The position numbers were made by a program, and so were the translations under genes. Positions 17,118 to 26,460 of a stretch of DNA of 64,000 bases are shown here, one piece after another. The notes beneath the pieces are model-generated. The model was given only the letters and a program-made list of their open reading frames with translations, had not been told where the DNA came from and ran no database searches. Numbering within the stretch: the stretch's first letter is position 1; each line of letters begins with the position of its first letter. Origin of the DNA: Arthrobacter sp. PM3. GTDB taxonomy: Bacteria > Actinomycetota > Actinomycetes > Actinomycetales > Micrococcaceae. The stretch is from the NCBI RefSeq assembly GCF_003352915.1, contig NZ_CP022314.1, positions 4,286,353 to 4,350,352 of the forward strand. Direction: 5' to 3'.

Positions 17118-17345
17118 GGAGTCTCCTCATGAGGCGTCGGGGCCTCTGTCGAAAGCTGGTCCAACATCTGGTGAAGCTGCCCGCGGATCCTGTGCGGACA
17201 GGATTTCCAAAGGCTGCGCTGCCTTCTTGTGGAAAGCCACCATTGATCGTCAGTTAAAAAGTACCGTCACTTCGCGGGTGGCACTAATCCGCGAGGGCGC
17301 CAAACCGCCGAAAACACGCCACATGTGGCACGCGTCACAGCATTG

Positions 17346-18494
17346 TTACGCCCCCGTGGCCAGCCTCGCGACGGCGGCGTCGATCCTCTCGTCGCTGGCG
17401 GTCAGCGCCACCCGGATGAAGCCGTTGCCGGCGTCGCCGTAGAAAACCCCGGGGCCGACGACGATGCCGCGCTCCGCGAGCCTGCCCACCGTGTCCCATG
17501 TGGCTTCGCCGGCCGTGGACCACAGGTAGAGCCCGGCCCGGGACTCGTGGATGGTCAGCCCGAAGCTCTCCAGCGCCGGCACGAGCCGTTCCCGGCGTCC
17601 GCGGTAGAGGTCCTTCTGGGCCAGAACGTGGGCGTCGTCGCCCAGGGCGACCCGCATGGCTTCCTGGACCGGGTACGGAACGATCATGCCGGCGTGTTTG
17701 CGGCTGTTGACCAGGTTTGCCATGATCGCCGGGTCGCCGGCGACGAACGCGGCGCGGTAGCCGGCCACATTGGACTGCTTGCTCAGCGAATACACGGCCA
17801 GGAGGCCTTCATGCGAGCCGTCCGTGACCTGCGGGTCCAGGATGCTGGGGACGGGTGCGCCGCCGCGCTGGACATCCCACTCCCCCCAGCCAAGTTCGGC
17901 GTAACATTCGTCGGATGCGACCACCGCGCCGATCTCGCGGGCCTGGCGGACGATCCGCTGCAGCGATGCGATGTCCCGGACGCTGCCGGTGGGGTTGGCC
18001 GGGGAATTGACCCAGACCAGGCGCACCCGGGAGCGGGTGCCGGCGTCGAGCTCGTCAAGATCATCAGCCGCGACCTGCTCCGCACCGGCAAACGTCGCAC
18101 CGATGTCGTAGGTGGGGTACGCCACCGTTGGGCGGACCACAACGTCGCCCGGCTTCAGGCCGAGCAGGAACGGCAGCCATGCGACGAGCTCCTTCGATCC
18201 CACGGTCGGCATGACGTTCTGCGGATCCAGCCCGGGCACACCGCGCCGGCGCTCAAACCAGCCGGCAATAGCTTCCCGGAGCGCCGCTGTCCCGTGGACA
18301 GTGGGGTAGCCCGGGGCATCCGCTGCAGCGCGCAGCGCGTCCTGGATCAGTGCCGGCGTCGGATCCACCGGAGTGCCGATCGACAGGTTCACGGCTCCCG
18401 CCTCGTGCCGGGAGGCCGTGGCAAGATACGGCGCCATCGCCTCCCAAGGGTAGTCGGGCAGGCTCAAGCCGAAAGTGCGCACCGCGGATGTCAC
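17346..18494 (-). CDS. dapC: Succinyldiaminopimelate transaminase
   Basis: 382-residue PLP-dependent class I aminotransferase that converts N-succinyl-2-amino-6-ketopimelate to N-succinyl-LL-diaminopimelate with glutamate, the step between dapD and dapE. PLP-binding features are visible: NSPANPTG near residue 166, SDECYAEL near 197 and the Schiff-base lysine in SLSKQSNVAGYR near residue 240. The start is GTG at 18494, 12 bases after fdxA ends, so the two are co-transcribed. The dapC-ferredoxin pair is conserved in Actinobacteria (Rv1178 and Rv1177), which supports the specific DapC assignment over generic aspartate transaminase. Confidence 0.92.
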   Translation of the reverse strand: MTSAVRTFGLSLPDYPWEAMAPYLATASRHEAGAVNLSIGTPVDPTPALIQDALRAAADAPGYPTVHGTAALREAIAGWFERRRGVPGLDPQNVMPTVGSKELVAWLPFLLGLKPGDVVVRPTVAYPTYDIGATFAGAEQVAADDLDELDAGTRSRVRLVWVNSPANPTGSVRDIASLQRIVRQAREIGAVVASDECYAELGWGEWDVQRGGAPVPSILDPQVTDGSHEGLLAVYSLSKQSNVAGYRAAFVAGDPAIMANLVNSRKHAGMIVPYPVQEAMRVALGDDAHVLAQKDLYRGRRERLVPALESFGLTIHESRAGLYLWSTAGEATWDTVGRLAERGIVVGPGVFYGDAGNGFIRVALTASDERIDAAVARLATGA

Positions 18495-18506
18495 CCTTGT
18501 GCCGTC

Positions 18507-18833
18507 CTAGTGGTCTTGGTTCTGCGGCGGCAGGGCGGCGATCATGGGGTGGTCCGTGTGGGTGTTCCCGATCTTCGCGGCGCCGCCCGGGGAACCGAGC
18601 TCGTCGAAGAACTCAACATTGGCCTTGTAGTAGTCGGCCCACTCCTCGGGGGTGTCGTCCTCGTAGTAGATCGCTTCGACGGGGCAGACCGGCTCGCAGG
18701 CGCCACAGTCCACGCACTCGTCGGGGTGGATGTACAGGGAACGCTCACCCTCGTAAATGCAGTCGACCGGGCACTCTTCAATACATGCCTTGTCCTTAAC
18801 ATCTACACACGGCTGCGCGATTACGTACGTCAC
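18507..18833 (-). CDS. fdxA: Seven-iron ferredoxin (3Fe-4S/4Fe-4S)
   Basis: 108-residue electron carrier. Cluster-binding cysteines are C9-x7-C17-x3-C21-P and C40-x2-C43-x2-C46-x3-C50-P, with an additional C25; this spacing fits the 7Fe type found in Actinobacteria. The C-terminal half, beginning YYEDDTPEEWADYY, is the family's conserved tail. The GTG start at 18833 has a GAGGCCAGGG ribosome binding site. It is the first gene of the fdxA-dapC pair. Confidence 0.95.
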   Translation of the reverse strand: MTYVIAQPCVDVKDKACIEECPVDCIYEGERSLYIHPDECVDCGACEPVCPVEAIYYEDDTPEEWADYYKANVEFFDELGSPGGAAKIGNTHTDHPMIAALPPQNQDH

Positions 18834-18972
18834 GTCCCTGGCCTCTCCACGTTGGTTCCGGCGACCGGCCGGATGATTTTCCAGGCCCTGAGCCGGGCTG
18901 CTGACTTCTGAGCCTATTATCTCCCAGCCTGTTCCCGCGAACCTAGCCGGACGTCACACTCGGTCCGCGTCT

Positions 18973-18978
18973 TACTAT
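18973..18978 (+). promoter_or_regulatory. -10 element TACTAT of the small gene at 18985 (leaderless)
   Basis: TACTAT, 6 bases, then ATG at 18985, with no ribosome binding site. It supports that the small frame is a real gene. Confidence 0.5.
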
Positions 18979-18984
18979 GATCTG

Positions 18985-19233
18985 ATGAGCTCGCCTTTGC
19001 CCCTGCCCCAGCAGTTCCTCTCCGGCGCCCCGCTGGGCACGCGCGTCGTGGTCCGGTACCGGATCGACGGCGGCCTGACGGACGCGCTAGGCGAGCTCGT
19101 GGCCCGCGGCCAGGGCGACTGCACCGTCCGCACCCGCCGGGCCGACGTCGTCATCGCGCTCCCCCTCGTCGTCGCAGCCAAGGAAGTCCCCCCGGCCCCA
19201 CCCCGCCGCGGCCCCCGGGTCCCCGCTCCCTGA
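18985..19233 (+). CDS. Small stand-alone domain like the N-terminus of an actinobacterial acetyltransferase
   Basis: 82-residue basic protein. Its core LGTRVVVRYRIDGGLTDALGELVARGQGDCTVRTRRADVV and the ending AAKEVPPAPPRR resemble the SH3-like N-terminal domain that precedes the GNAT domain in proteins such as Rv0428c. No acetyltransferase domain follows here; the frame stops at 19233 and the DNA beyond is repeat-rich and non-coding. It is divergent from fdxA and has a leaderless-type promoter. Whether it is a functional single-domain protein or a truncated relic is open; the intact promoter favours function. Confidence 0.65.
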   Translation: MSSPLPLPQQFLSGAPLGTRVVVRYRIDGGLTDALGELVARGQGDCTVRTRRADVVIALPLVVAAKEVPPAPPRRGPRVPAP

Positions 19234-19369
19234 CGGGCACGGCCGGCACGGGTGCGGCAGGGATGGGATCGGGTCGGGGGCTTGGATCGGGTCGGATTCG
19301 TAAGGGCTAGTTCGTGGGGGCTGGGGCGGGTTCGTGAGGGCTAGAGGCTCCCACCTTGCCCACCCCACC

Positions 19370-19757
19370 ACTGGACATGCTCTCCTCGCACCCCTCCGGC
19401 CGGACATGCTCTCCCCACCACCCCGGCGCCACTGTACATGCCCTCCTGCCACTCCACCGGACGGACATGCCCTCCCCGCCACCCCGGGGCCACCGGACAT
19501 GCTCCCCTCCCGCCCCTCCGGCCGGACATGCTCTCCGCACCACTGGACATGTCCTCCTGCCGCTCCATCGGACGGGCATGTGCTCCCCCTGGCCTCCCTC
19601 CCAGTGAGCATGCTCTTTTGCGGCCCGGAGAAATGGGCATAGGCCCACTATGTCCATCCGGTGAAGCCAGCGGAGGACATGTCCAATGGTGGATCGAGCA
19701 ACCGCAGGACATGCCCAATGGTGAATCCACGGACCGCGGGACGCGTCCAGTGGCGGC
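19370..19757. repeat. GGACATG-box array 1 (61-base tandem units, 29/32 spacing)
   Basis: Fourteen related boxes of the form (G/A)G(A/G)CATG. The C of the core falls at 19376, 19405, 19437, 19466, 19498, 19527, 19548, 19577, 19609, 19638, 19649 (ctATGTCC), 19678, 19710 and 19742 (GGACGCGTCC). Intervals are 29, 32, 29, 32, 29, 21, 29, 32, 29, 11, 29, 32, 32. The first part is a tandem 61-base repeat made of a 29-base and a 32-base half; later boxes keep the spacing while the DNA between diverges. Some boxes are complete palindromes (GGACATGTCC). The whole gap 19234-19918 carries no credible gene: the spacing breaks every reading frame. Confidence 0.9.
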
Positions 19758-19762
19758 GCCAG

Positions 19763-19888
19763 AAGTCTCGTCGTGAGTGGACAAGCCTCGGTGAGTCGGC
19801 GCGCTGTGGTGGTTTGGCATGTCGCGGTGGTTTGGCGCGCTGTGGTGGTTTAGCATGCCGCGACGGTTGCGCCGGCGGCGATGGTTCA
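19763..19888. repeat. 18-base tandem repeat, five clear and two weaker units
   Basis: Clear units of 18 bases at 19799, 19817, 19835, 19853 and 19871, for example GCGCGCTGTGGTGGTTTG and GCATGTCGCGGTGGTTTG alternating, with two weaker units before them from 19763. On the minus strand they would encode hexapeptides of the NHHSAP/NHRDMP type, but in a frame other than that of the neighbouring gene and without their own start. The block lies between GGACATG array 1 and the 3' end of the DUF559 pseudogene. Confidence 0.85.
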
Positions 19889-19918
19889 AGAAGTTGCGGG
19901 ACGAAGGCCGTCCCGTCC

Positions 19919-20729
19919 CTAGGCTGCGGCCGTGAGCCTGTTCAGGGTCTCCTTGACCATGGCGATGAACTCCTGCGGGTGATCCCTCAGCAACTGGTAG
20001 CTCACGACAAGTGTCGGGATGCCGCGGCGCGTGGTGACATTCCACCGCCGTCGGTCCTCCTCAAAGCTCGCCTTGTCCATGTGGTAGGCAGCCCCATCCG
20101 TCTCGATCCCGAGCCGGCCGTCGACCATGAGGTCCAGATGACCCAAACCGGGCACATTGACCTGAGATTCGACATGGAACCCGGCCCGCCGGAGAAGATA
20201 TCGCGCCAGGCACTCGATCACGGACTGCGATTGAGGCACGATCCCGGACACGATCCGACGCTCCCGGACGTCGTTTCGACCGTCGAGCCGCTGGCGCAGA
20301 GCACTGATCTGGAGTCCTTTGAGCACGACGGCAGACTCGGCAACGACGAGGCCGTCAGGTTCGGGCAAGCAACGCAGGCTTTGGATGACGACATCCAGTA
20401 GCTTCAGCGGCGCGGAGGACCTGTGGCACACGTAGCCCGGGTAACTTCGGCTGTGCGTGATTGCCACGTGTGGTTCGTTGGGGGGCGTCAAGTACCCACA
20501 GCCCGCCCAGGAGGGCCGCGGTGACGCAGGCGGGCTCGGCGGGCAGCGAGCGGATGGCGATGAGCTGCGGGTCGGCTCCGGGAACTGCATAAACGCCGTA
20601 GGCAACCCTCAACACGGCACCACTGGCCATTGCGGTCTTGAGCTGGAAATCGGATACGCCGGCGGCGGCAATGTGTTTGGCGCGCGCGACGCCGTCGTAC
20701 TTGGTGAGTACCTCGATGATGTTGGCCAT
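19919..20729 (-). pseudogene. Frameshifted AbiEi-like/DUF559 gene (one extra base in a run of six G)
   Basis: The gene would encode about 269 residues. The N-terminal 80 residues (MANIIEVLTKYDGVARAKHI onward, ATG at 20729) are a winged-helix antitoxin-like domain as in AbiEi-related proteins; the C-terminal half, with IETDGAAYHMDKASFEEDRR and VVSYQLL, is a DUF559 domain of the Vsr/restriction-endonuclease-like fold. The two halves are in different frames. The switch lies at a run of six G on the plus strand (20480-20485): with five, the protein reads smoothly GLWVLDAPNEPHVAITHS. The span of 811 bases is one more than a multiple of three, as this predicts. It may be a true mutation, a phase-variable run or a sequencing error. 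GGACATG arrays flank it on both sides. Confidence 0.85.
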
Positions 20730-20835
20730 GGACCCATCGTGCAGTCGCGGACGGTGCGTGAGTAGTCGGGGCCGGGCTATGTGGACAACCCGGTGCAGCG
20801 CTCCTGGACCGCGGGTCGGCCCGCCAAGCCAACGG

Positions 20836-20969
20836 TGGACATGCTCCGCGTTGCTGGACCGCGTGGGGCATGTCCGGTGGCCAGGAACGGGCATGTCCAG
20901 TGGGTGCGCCGGGGAACGGGCATGATGCCACGATGCCCACCAGCAGGCCCAAAAATGAGCATGTCCCGC
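20836..20969. repeat. GGACATG-box array 2
   Basis: Five boxes with the core C at 20840, 20869, 20892, 20921 and 20960 (GGACATGCTCC, GGGCATGTCCGG, GGGCATGTCCAG, GGGCATGATGCC, GAGCATGTCCC). Intervals 29, 23, 29, 39. It lies upstream of the frameshifted DUF559 gene; the 289 bases from 20730 to 21018 hold no credible gene, only this array, a G-rich repeat and presumably the gene's promoter. Confidence 0.8.
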
Positions 20970-20974
20970 CGGTT

Positions 20975-21018
20975 GGGGCGGGACGGGGCGGGACGGTGCG
21001 GGACGGGTGGGGGCGGGG
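20975..21018. repeat. G-rich 10-base tandem repeat
   Basis: GGGGCGGGAC at 20975-20984 and 20985-20994, GGTGCGGGAC at 20995-21004, then a further G-run region to the stop codon of the next gene. Several G-runs of three or more on one strand make a G-quadruplex possible. Confidence 0.75.
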
Positions 21019-21396
21019 TCAGCCGGCGGGCTGCCTGTACCGCCGGCACCACAGCAGCATGGCGATGGTGGTCACCGCAATGCCGAAGACCCAGACGTTG
21101 CCCGCGGTGTCGCCGATGATGAGCCGCTTGCCCGCTTCCAGGGTTGACCACCAACCTGTCAGCGCGTAACAGAGCACTCCGCACACCGCCGCGGGGATGA
21201 CAGAGCGGAACGCCGCACCGAGCCACACCTGGGCCGAGCCCAGCAGGACCAGGGCCGCGGCTGCTCCCCAGGGAACCTGGAGGCCCGCCAGGACCAGGTC
21301 GTGCCGGTGCAGGGCCGTACCGGCCAGGGCCACAAAAAGGGCTGCCGGCACGGCGGCGGCAATGCCGCCTGCCGTACCGGCAACCCTCTTAGTCAT
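21019..21396 (-). CDS. Small polytopic membrane protein of unknown function
   Basis: 125-residue protein with four hydrophobic helices: about residues 7-27, 37-58, 64-82 and 101-116, ending in a basic tail RRYRQP. A WSTLEAGKRLIIGDTAGN loop lies between helices 3 and 4. I do not recognise a family. It starts 27 bases after typA ends, on the same strand, so it is probably the second gene of a typA transcript; no ribosome binding site is obvious before the ATG. Confidence 0.7.
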   Translation of the reverse strand: MTKRVAGTAGGIAAAVPAALFVALAGTALHRHDLVLAGLQVPWGAAAALVLLGSAQVWLGAAFRSVIPAAVCGVLCYALTGWWSTLEAGKRLIIGDTAGNVWVFGIAVTTIAMLLWCRRYRQPAG

Positions 21397-21423
21397 GGTG
21401 CAGCCGCAGCCCGGGGACCGGGA

Positions 21424-23352
<1,929 letters not shown>

Positions 23353-23657
23353 GCGTTATTGCTCGATTCAGTGGTGAAGTCAGCTGTGGTATCGCGACAT
23401 TTCCAACCGGAACGCACGACGGATACGCCCCTCGACACAGGGCACCTGTTAATAGTCTAAGGGGTAGGCCATTTATTGGCCCAAATCGCGCATCCGCCCG
23501 CGCGCATGACAGCGCTCACAGTGGGCGCCGGCCCGCCGTCGCCGCCCCCGGGACGACACCCGAAAAAGTATTATTACTTGTGGGTAAAGTCACTGGATTT
23601 TCACCCGTGCATGGCCCATTATGGCTCTGAAAGCAGCAAGCAAGCCCGGAGACATTC
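23353..23657. other. Divergent promoter region between typA and the SGNH hydrolase
   Basis: 305 bases without a credible gene. It contains an AT-rich stretch with TATTAT at 23569-23574 that could be the -10 of the hydrolase gene, and a TTAATAGTC stretch near 23450 that may belong to the typA promoter. No -35 partners or operators stand out. Confidence 0.4.
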
Positions 23658-24581
23658 ATGCGAAACGCATCGGCTCTGTCCCGCTTTGTCGCAACGATGA
23701 TCGCCGTAGGCGTAGTTCTTGGCGGCTGCGGGCAGGCAACTTTTTCACCCGCGCGGGACGCGGGCACCTCCGGCGCGCCCGCGGCCGCCGGCCAGGCCGG
23801 AATCGGCAACGGTACGGCAACCGGGGCCGGCAGCGCGGCGGCCAACGGCCCCGGAGCGCCGGTTGCGGCGGGGACCGCGGCCAAGACACGGATCGGCGCC
23901 ACCGTCGATCCCGCCAGCCTGCCGGGCGGTGCGGTCTACCGCAATCCCGCCAACGGCCGCAGCGAGGTGATCATCAAGGACACCGCCAACATCGCAGTGC
24001 TCATTGGCGACTCACAATCGGAACCGGCCTATGGCTGGCCCCGGCAGGGACTGGCCGCGGCCGGGTACAAGGTCTTCTTCTGCGGCCGCGGCGGCACCGG
24101 CTATGTGGCCTCGAACGGCAAGACCGGCAACTACATTGATGCGCTTCAGCGCGGCGACTGGAAACTGCCGTACGGCACCCCGCCGCTTGTGGTGATCGAA
24201 GGAGGCGGAAACGACGCCGCCCGCGGCGCCTCCGATGCGCAGATCGTCGCCAACGCCGACCGGCTGATCACGAGCATCCAGCAGCGCTACCCCGCGGCAC
24301 GGCTGCTCATGGTCGGCACGCTCGCGCGCGGAGCCCACTATGGCGGCGGCCGACGGAGCGCCGTTGACGCTCTTCTGGGCACCGTGGCGAGCCGGCACGG
24401 GCTGCCGTTCGTCAGCGCCGGCGACTGGCTCACCCGGTACAACCTCACCGGCTCGATGGCGGACGGGGTGCACCTGAACCGGCATGGCCATGCTGCCCTC
24501 GGCGCCGTTTTCGGCCAGCGGCTGGAAGCGATGGGGCTCGACTATGCGGACCCCGGCATGCTGGCCGGACTGATCCGCTGA
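23658..24581 (+). CDS. Secreted SGNH-fold hydrolase lipoprotein
   Basis: 307-residue exported protein. The signal peptide ends at a lipobox VLGGC (Cys 24), followed by an Ala/Gly-rich tether to about residue 85. The SGNH blocks are then in order: GDSQSEP (block I nucleophile Ser, with Gln where Leu or Tyr is usual), CGRGGTGY (block II Gly), GGGNDA (block III Asn) and DGVHLNRHGH (block V Asp/His). Such enzymes deacylate or hydrolyse esters of glycans or lipids at the cell surface; the substrate is unknown. A CGGAG ribosome binding site precedes the ATG. It stands alone, ending at a bidirectional terminator. Confidence 0.85.
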   Translation: MRNASALSRFVATMIAVGVVLGGCGQATFSPARDAGTSGAPAAAGQAGIGNGTATGAGSAAANGPGAPVAAGTAAKTRIGATVDPASLPGGAVYRNPANGRSEVIIKDTANIAVLIGDSQSEPAYGWPRQGLAAAGYKVFFCGRGGTGYVASNGKTGNYIDALQRGDWKLPYGTPPLVVIEGGGNDAARGASDAQIVANADRLITSIQQRYPAARLLMVGTLARGAHYGGGRRSAVDALLGTVASRHGLPFVSAGDWLTRYNLTGSMADGVHLNRHGHAALGAVFGQRLEAMGLDYADPGMLAGLIR

Positions 24582-24637
24582 CACCGGCCCCGGCACCAGA
24601 AAAAACGGCACCGGAAATCGGCACCGGGAAACGACAA

Positions 24638-24678
24638 AGGAGCCGGTGGCCGCCCCCACGGGCGGTCACCGGCTCCTT
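24638..24678. terminator. Bidirectional terminator between SGNH hydrolase and oligopeptide operon 1
   Basis: 18-base-pair stem with a single G-T wobble (arms 24638-24655 and 24661-24678) and a 5-base loop, AA at one foot and TT at the other, between convergent genes. Confidence 0.85.
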
Positions 24679-24733
24679 GCCGTTGCCTGCGTATTAGCTG
24701 CCACACAGTGTTAGCAGCGACAGGACTTTAGGA

Positions 24734-26449
24734 TCAGGCCACTTCGGGCGGCAGCATGAGGCCGGCGCCGGGGATGGCGTTGAGGAGGGCCTTGGTGTAC
24801 TCCTGCCGCGGCGCCTCGAAGACGTCGTCCGTGGACCCGGTCTCCACCAGCTTGCCCTTTTCCATGACGCAGACGTGGTCGGCGATCTGCCGGACCACGG
24901 CGAGGTCGTGGGTGATGAACAGGTAGGTCAGGCCGAGCCGGGACTGCAGTTCGGCGAGCAGGTTCAGCACCTGCGCCTGGACCAGCACGTCCAGCGCCGA
25001 GACCGCTTCGTCGCAGATGATCACTTCGGGGTCCAGGGCCAGGGCGCGGGCGATCGCGACGCGCTGGCGCTGGCCGCCGGAGAGCTCGTTCGGATACCGC
25101 TGCATGGTGGACTGCGGCAGCGCCACCTGATCCAGCAGTTCCCGGACCTTCTTCTCGCGGCTGGCTTTGTCCCCGATCTTGTGGGTCCGCAGCGGTTCCT
25201 CGATGGTCCTGAAGATGTTGTACATCGGGTCGAGCGAACCGTACGGGTCTTGGAAGATCGGCTGCACACGGCGCCTGAAGGCGAAGATCTCCTTGCTGTT
25301 CAGCGTGGAGGTGTCCACGCCGTCGAAGATGATCTTTCCGGAGGTCGGCGTGAGGAGGTTCAGGACCATCTGCGCCACCGTGGACTTACCGGACCCCGAC
25401 TCCCCCACGATCGCCGTCGTGGTTCCGCGCTTGACGTTGAAGGAGACGTCGTCGACGGCGGTGAAGTCACTGGACTTGCCCAGGCCGGAGCGGAGCTTGA
25501 AGACCTTCCGGAGGTTCTGGATCTGCAGGACGTCGTCGGTCTTGGCCGGCTCCACCACACCGGTTTCGGTGGGTGCGAGCATGTCGTCGGTTTCCACGCC
25601 GAGTTCCTTGGCGGCCTGGATACGCCGGGACGCCAGCGACGGCGCGGAGGCCACCAGCCGCTGCGTGTACGGGTGCTGCGGGTTCTGCAGCAGCTCCAGC
25701 GACGGTCCGGACTCGACGACCTGGCCGCGGTACATGACCACCACCTGGTCGGCCCGCTCGGCGGCGAGGCCGAGATCGTGCGTGATCAGCAGGACCGCGG
25801 TGCCCAGTTGTGTGGTCATCTTGTCCAGGTGATCGAGGATCTGCCGCTGCACCGTGACATCCAGCGCCGAGGTGGGCTCGTCGGCGATGAGCAGCCGCGG
25901 CTGGCAGGACAGCCCGATCGCGATCAGCGCCCGCTGGCGCATGCCGCCGGAAAACTCGTGCGGGTACTGCCTGGCCCGGCTGGCGGCGTCCGGCAGCCCG
26001 GCCTGGGACAGGACCTTCGCGACGTCGTCCGGGCCGTTGGGCAGCCCGTTGGCCTTCAGCGTCTCGCGGACCTGGTCACCGATCTTCCACACCGGGTTCA
26101 GGTTGGACATGGGGTCCTGCGGGACCATGCCGATGCTGTTGCCGCGCAGTTCGATCATGCGGTTTTCGCCGGCGTTGGCGATGTCCTCGCCGTCGAACAG
26201 GATCTGGCCTGCCGTGACGCGGCCGTTGCCCGGGAGGAGGCCGATGGCGGCCAGCGCGGTGGTGGACTTGCCGGAGCCCGACTCGCCCACGATCGCGACG
26301 GTTTCGCCCGGCATGATGGTCAGGCGGGCGTTGCGGACGGCATTGACCTCACCGTTGCCGGTGGTGAAGCCGATGGCGAGGTCCTTGATTTCAAGCAGCG
26401 GGCGCTCTGCGGCGTCACTGGCTTCCTGGAAATCAACAGAGGCGCTCAT
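24734..26449 (-). CDS. Oligopeptide ABC transporter 1, fused double ATPase (DppD-DppF)
   Basis: About 571 residues: two complete ABC ATPases in one chain. The N-terminal half has [16 protein letters not shown]-like FSGGMRQRALIAIGL and [12 protein letters not shown]; the C-terminal half, from about residue 315, has a second [24 protein letters not shown] and VIICDEAVSALD. In the last motif the catalytic Glu is kept (DEA). Each half carries the family's C-terminal oligopeptide extension. I choose ATG at 26449, preceded by AAAGGGG, over the ATG at 26464 that overlaps the permease stop. It is the last gene of an operon with two permeases and a binding lipoprotein. Confidence 0.9.
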   Translation of the reverse strand: MSASVDFQEASDAAERPLLEIKDLAIGFTTGNGEVNAVRNARLTIMPGETVAIVGESGSGKSTTALAAIGLLPGNGRVTAGQILFDGEDIANAGENRMIELRGNSIGMVPQDPMSNLNPVWKIGDQVRETLKANGLPNGPDDVAKVLSQAGLPDAASRARQYPHEFSGGMRQRALIAIGLSCQPRLLIADEPTSALDVTVQRQILDHLDKMTTQLGTAVLLITHDLGLAAERADQVVVMYRGQVVESGPSLELLQNPQHPYTQRLVASAPSLASRRIQAAKELGVETDDMLAPTETGVVEPAKTDDVLQIQNLRKVFKLRSGLGKSSDFTAVDDVSFNVKRGTTTAIVGESGSGKSTVAQMVLNLLTPTSGKIIFDGVDTSTLNSKEIFAFRRRVQPIFQDPYGSLDPMYNIFRTIEEPLRTHKIGDKASREKKVRELLDQVALPQSTMQRYPNELSGGQRQRVAIARALALDPEVIICDEAVSALDVLVQAQVLNLLAELQSRLGLTYLFITHDLAVVRQIADHVCVMEKGKLVETGSTDDVFEAPRQEYTKALLNAIPGAGLMLPPEVA

Positions 26450-26460
26450 GGTGTCCCCTT

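Noticed and set aside
19334..19660. Repeat protein encoded by array 1 (Pro/His-rich frames with recurring MLSPPP or GHAL)
   Set aside because: Intervals of 29 and 32 bases shift the frame at each box, so no single frame keeps the repeat; there is no credible start or ribosome binding site.
19370..19757. CRISPR array
   Set aside because: The regular spacing recalls one, but the conserved part is only about 7-10 bases, the DNA between boxes is itself repeated rather than unique, and no cas gene is present.
20730..20894. Upstream extension of the AbiEi-like gene to 20894
   Set aside because: The extra 55 codons are Arg/Pro/His-rich, run through array 2 and do not fit the family; the ATG at 20729 gives the normal start.
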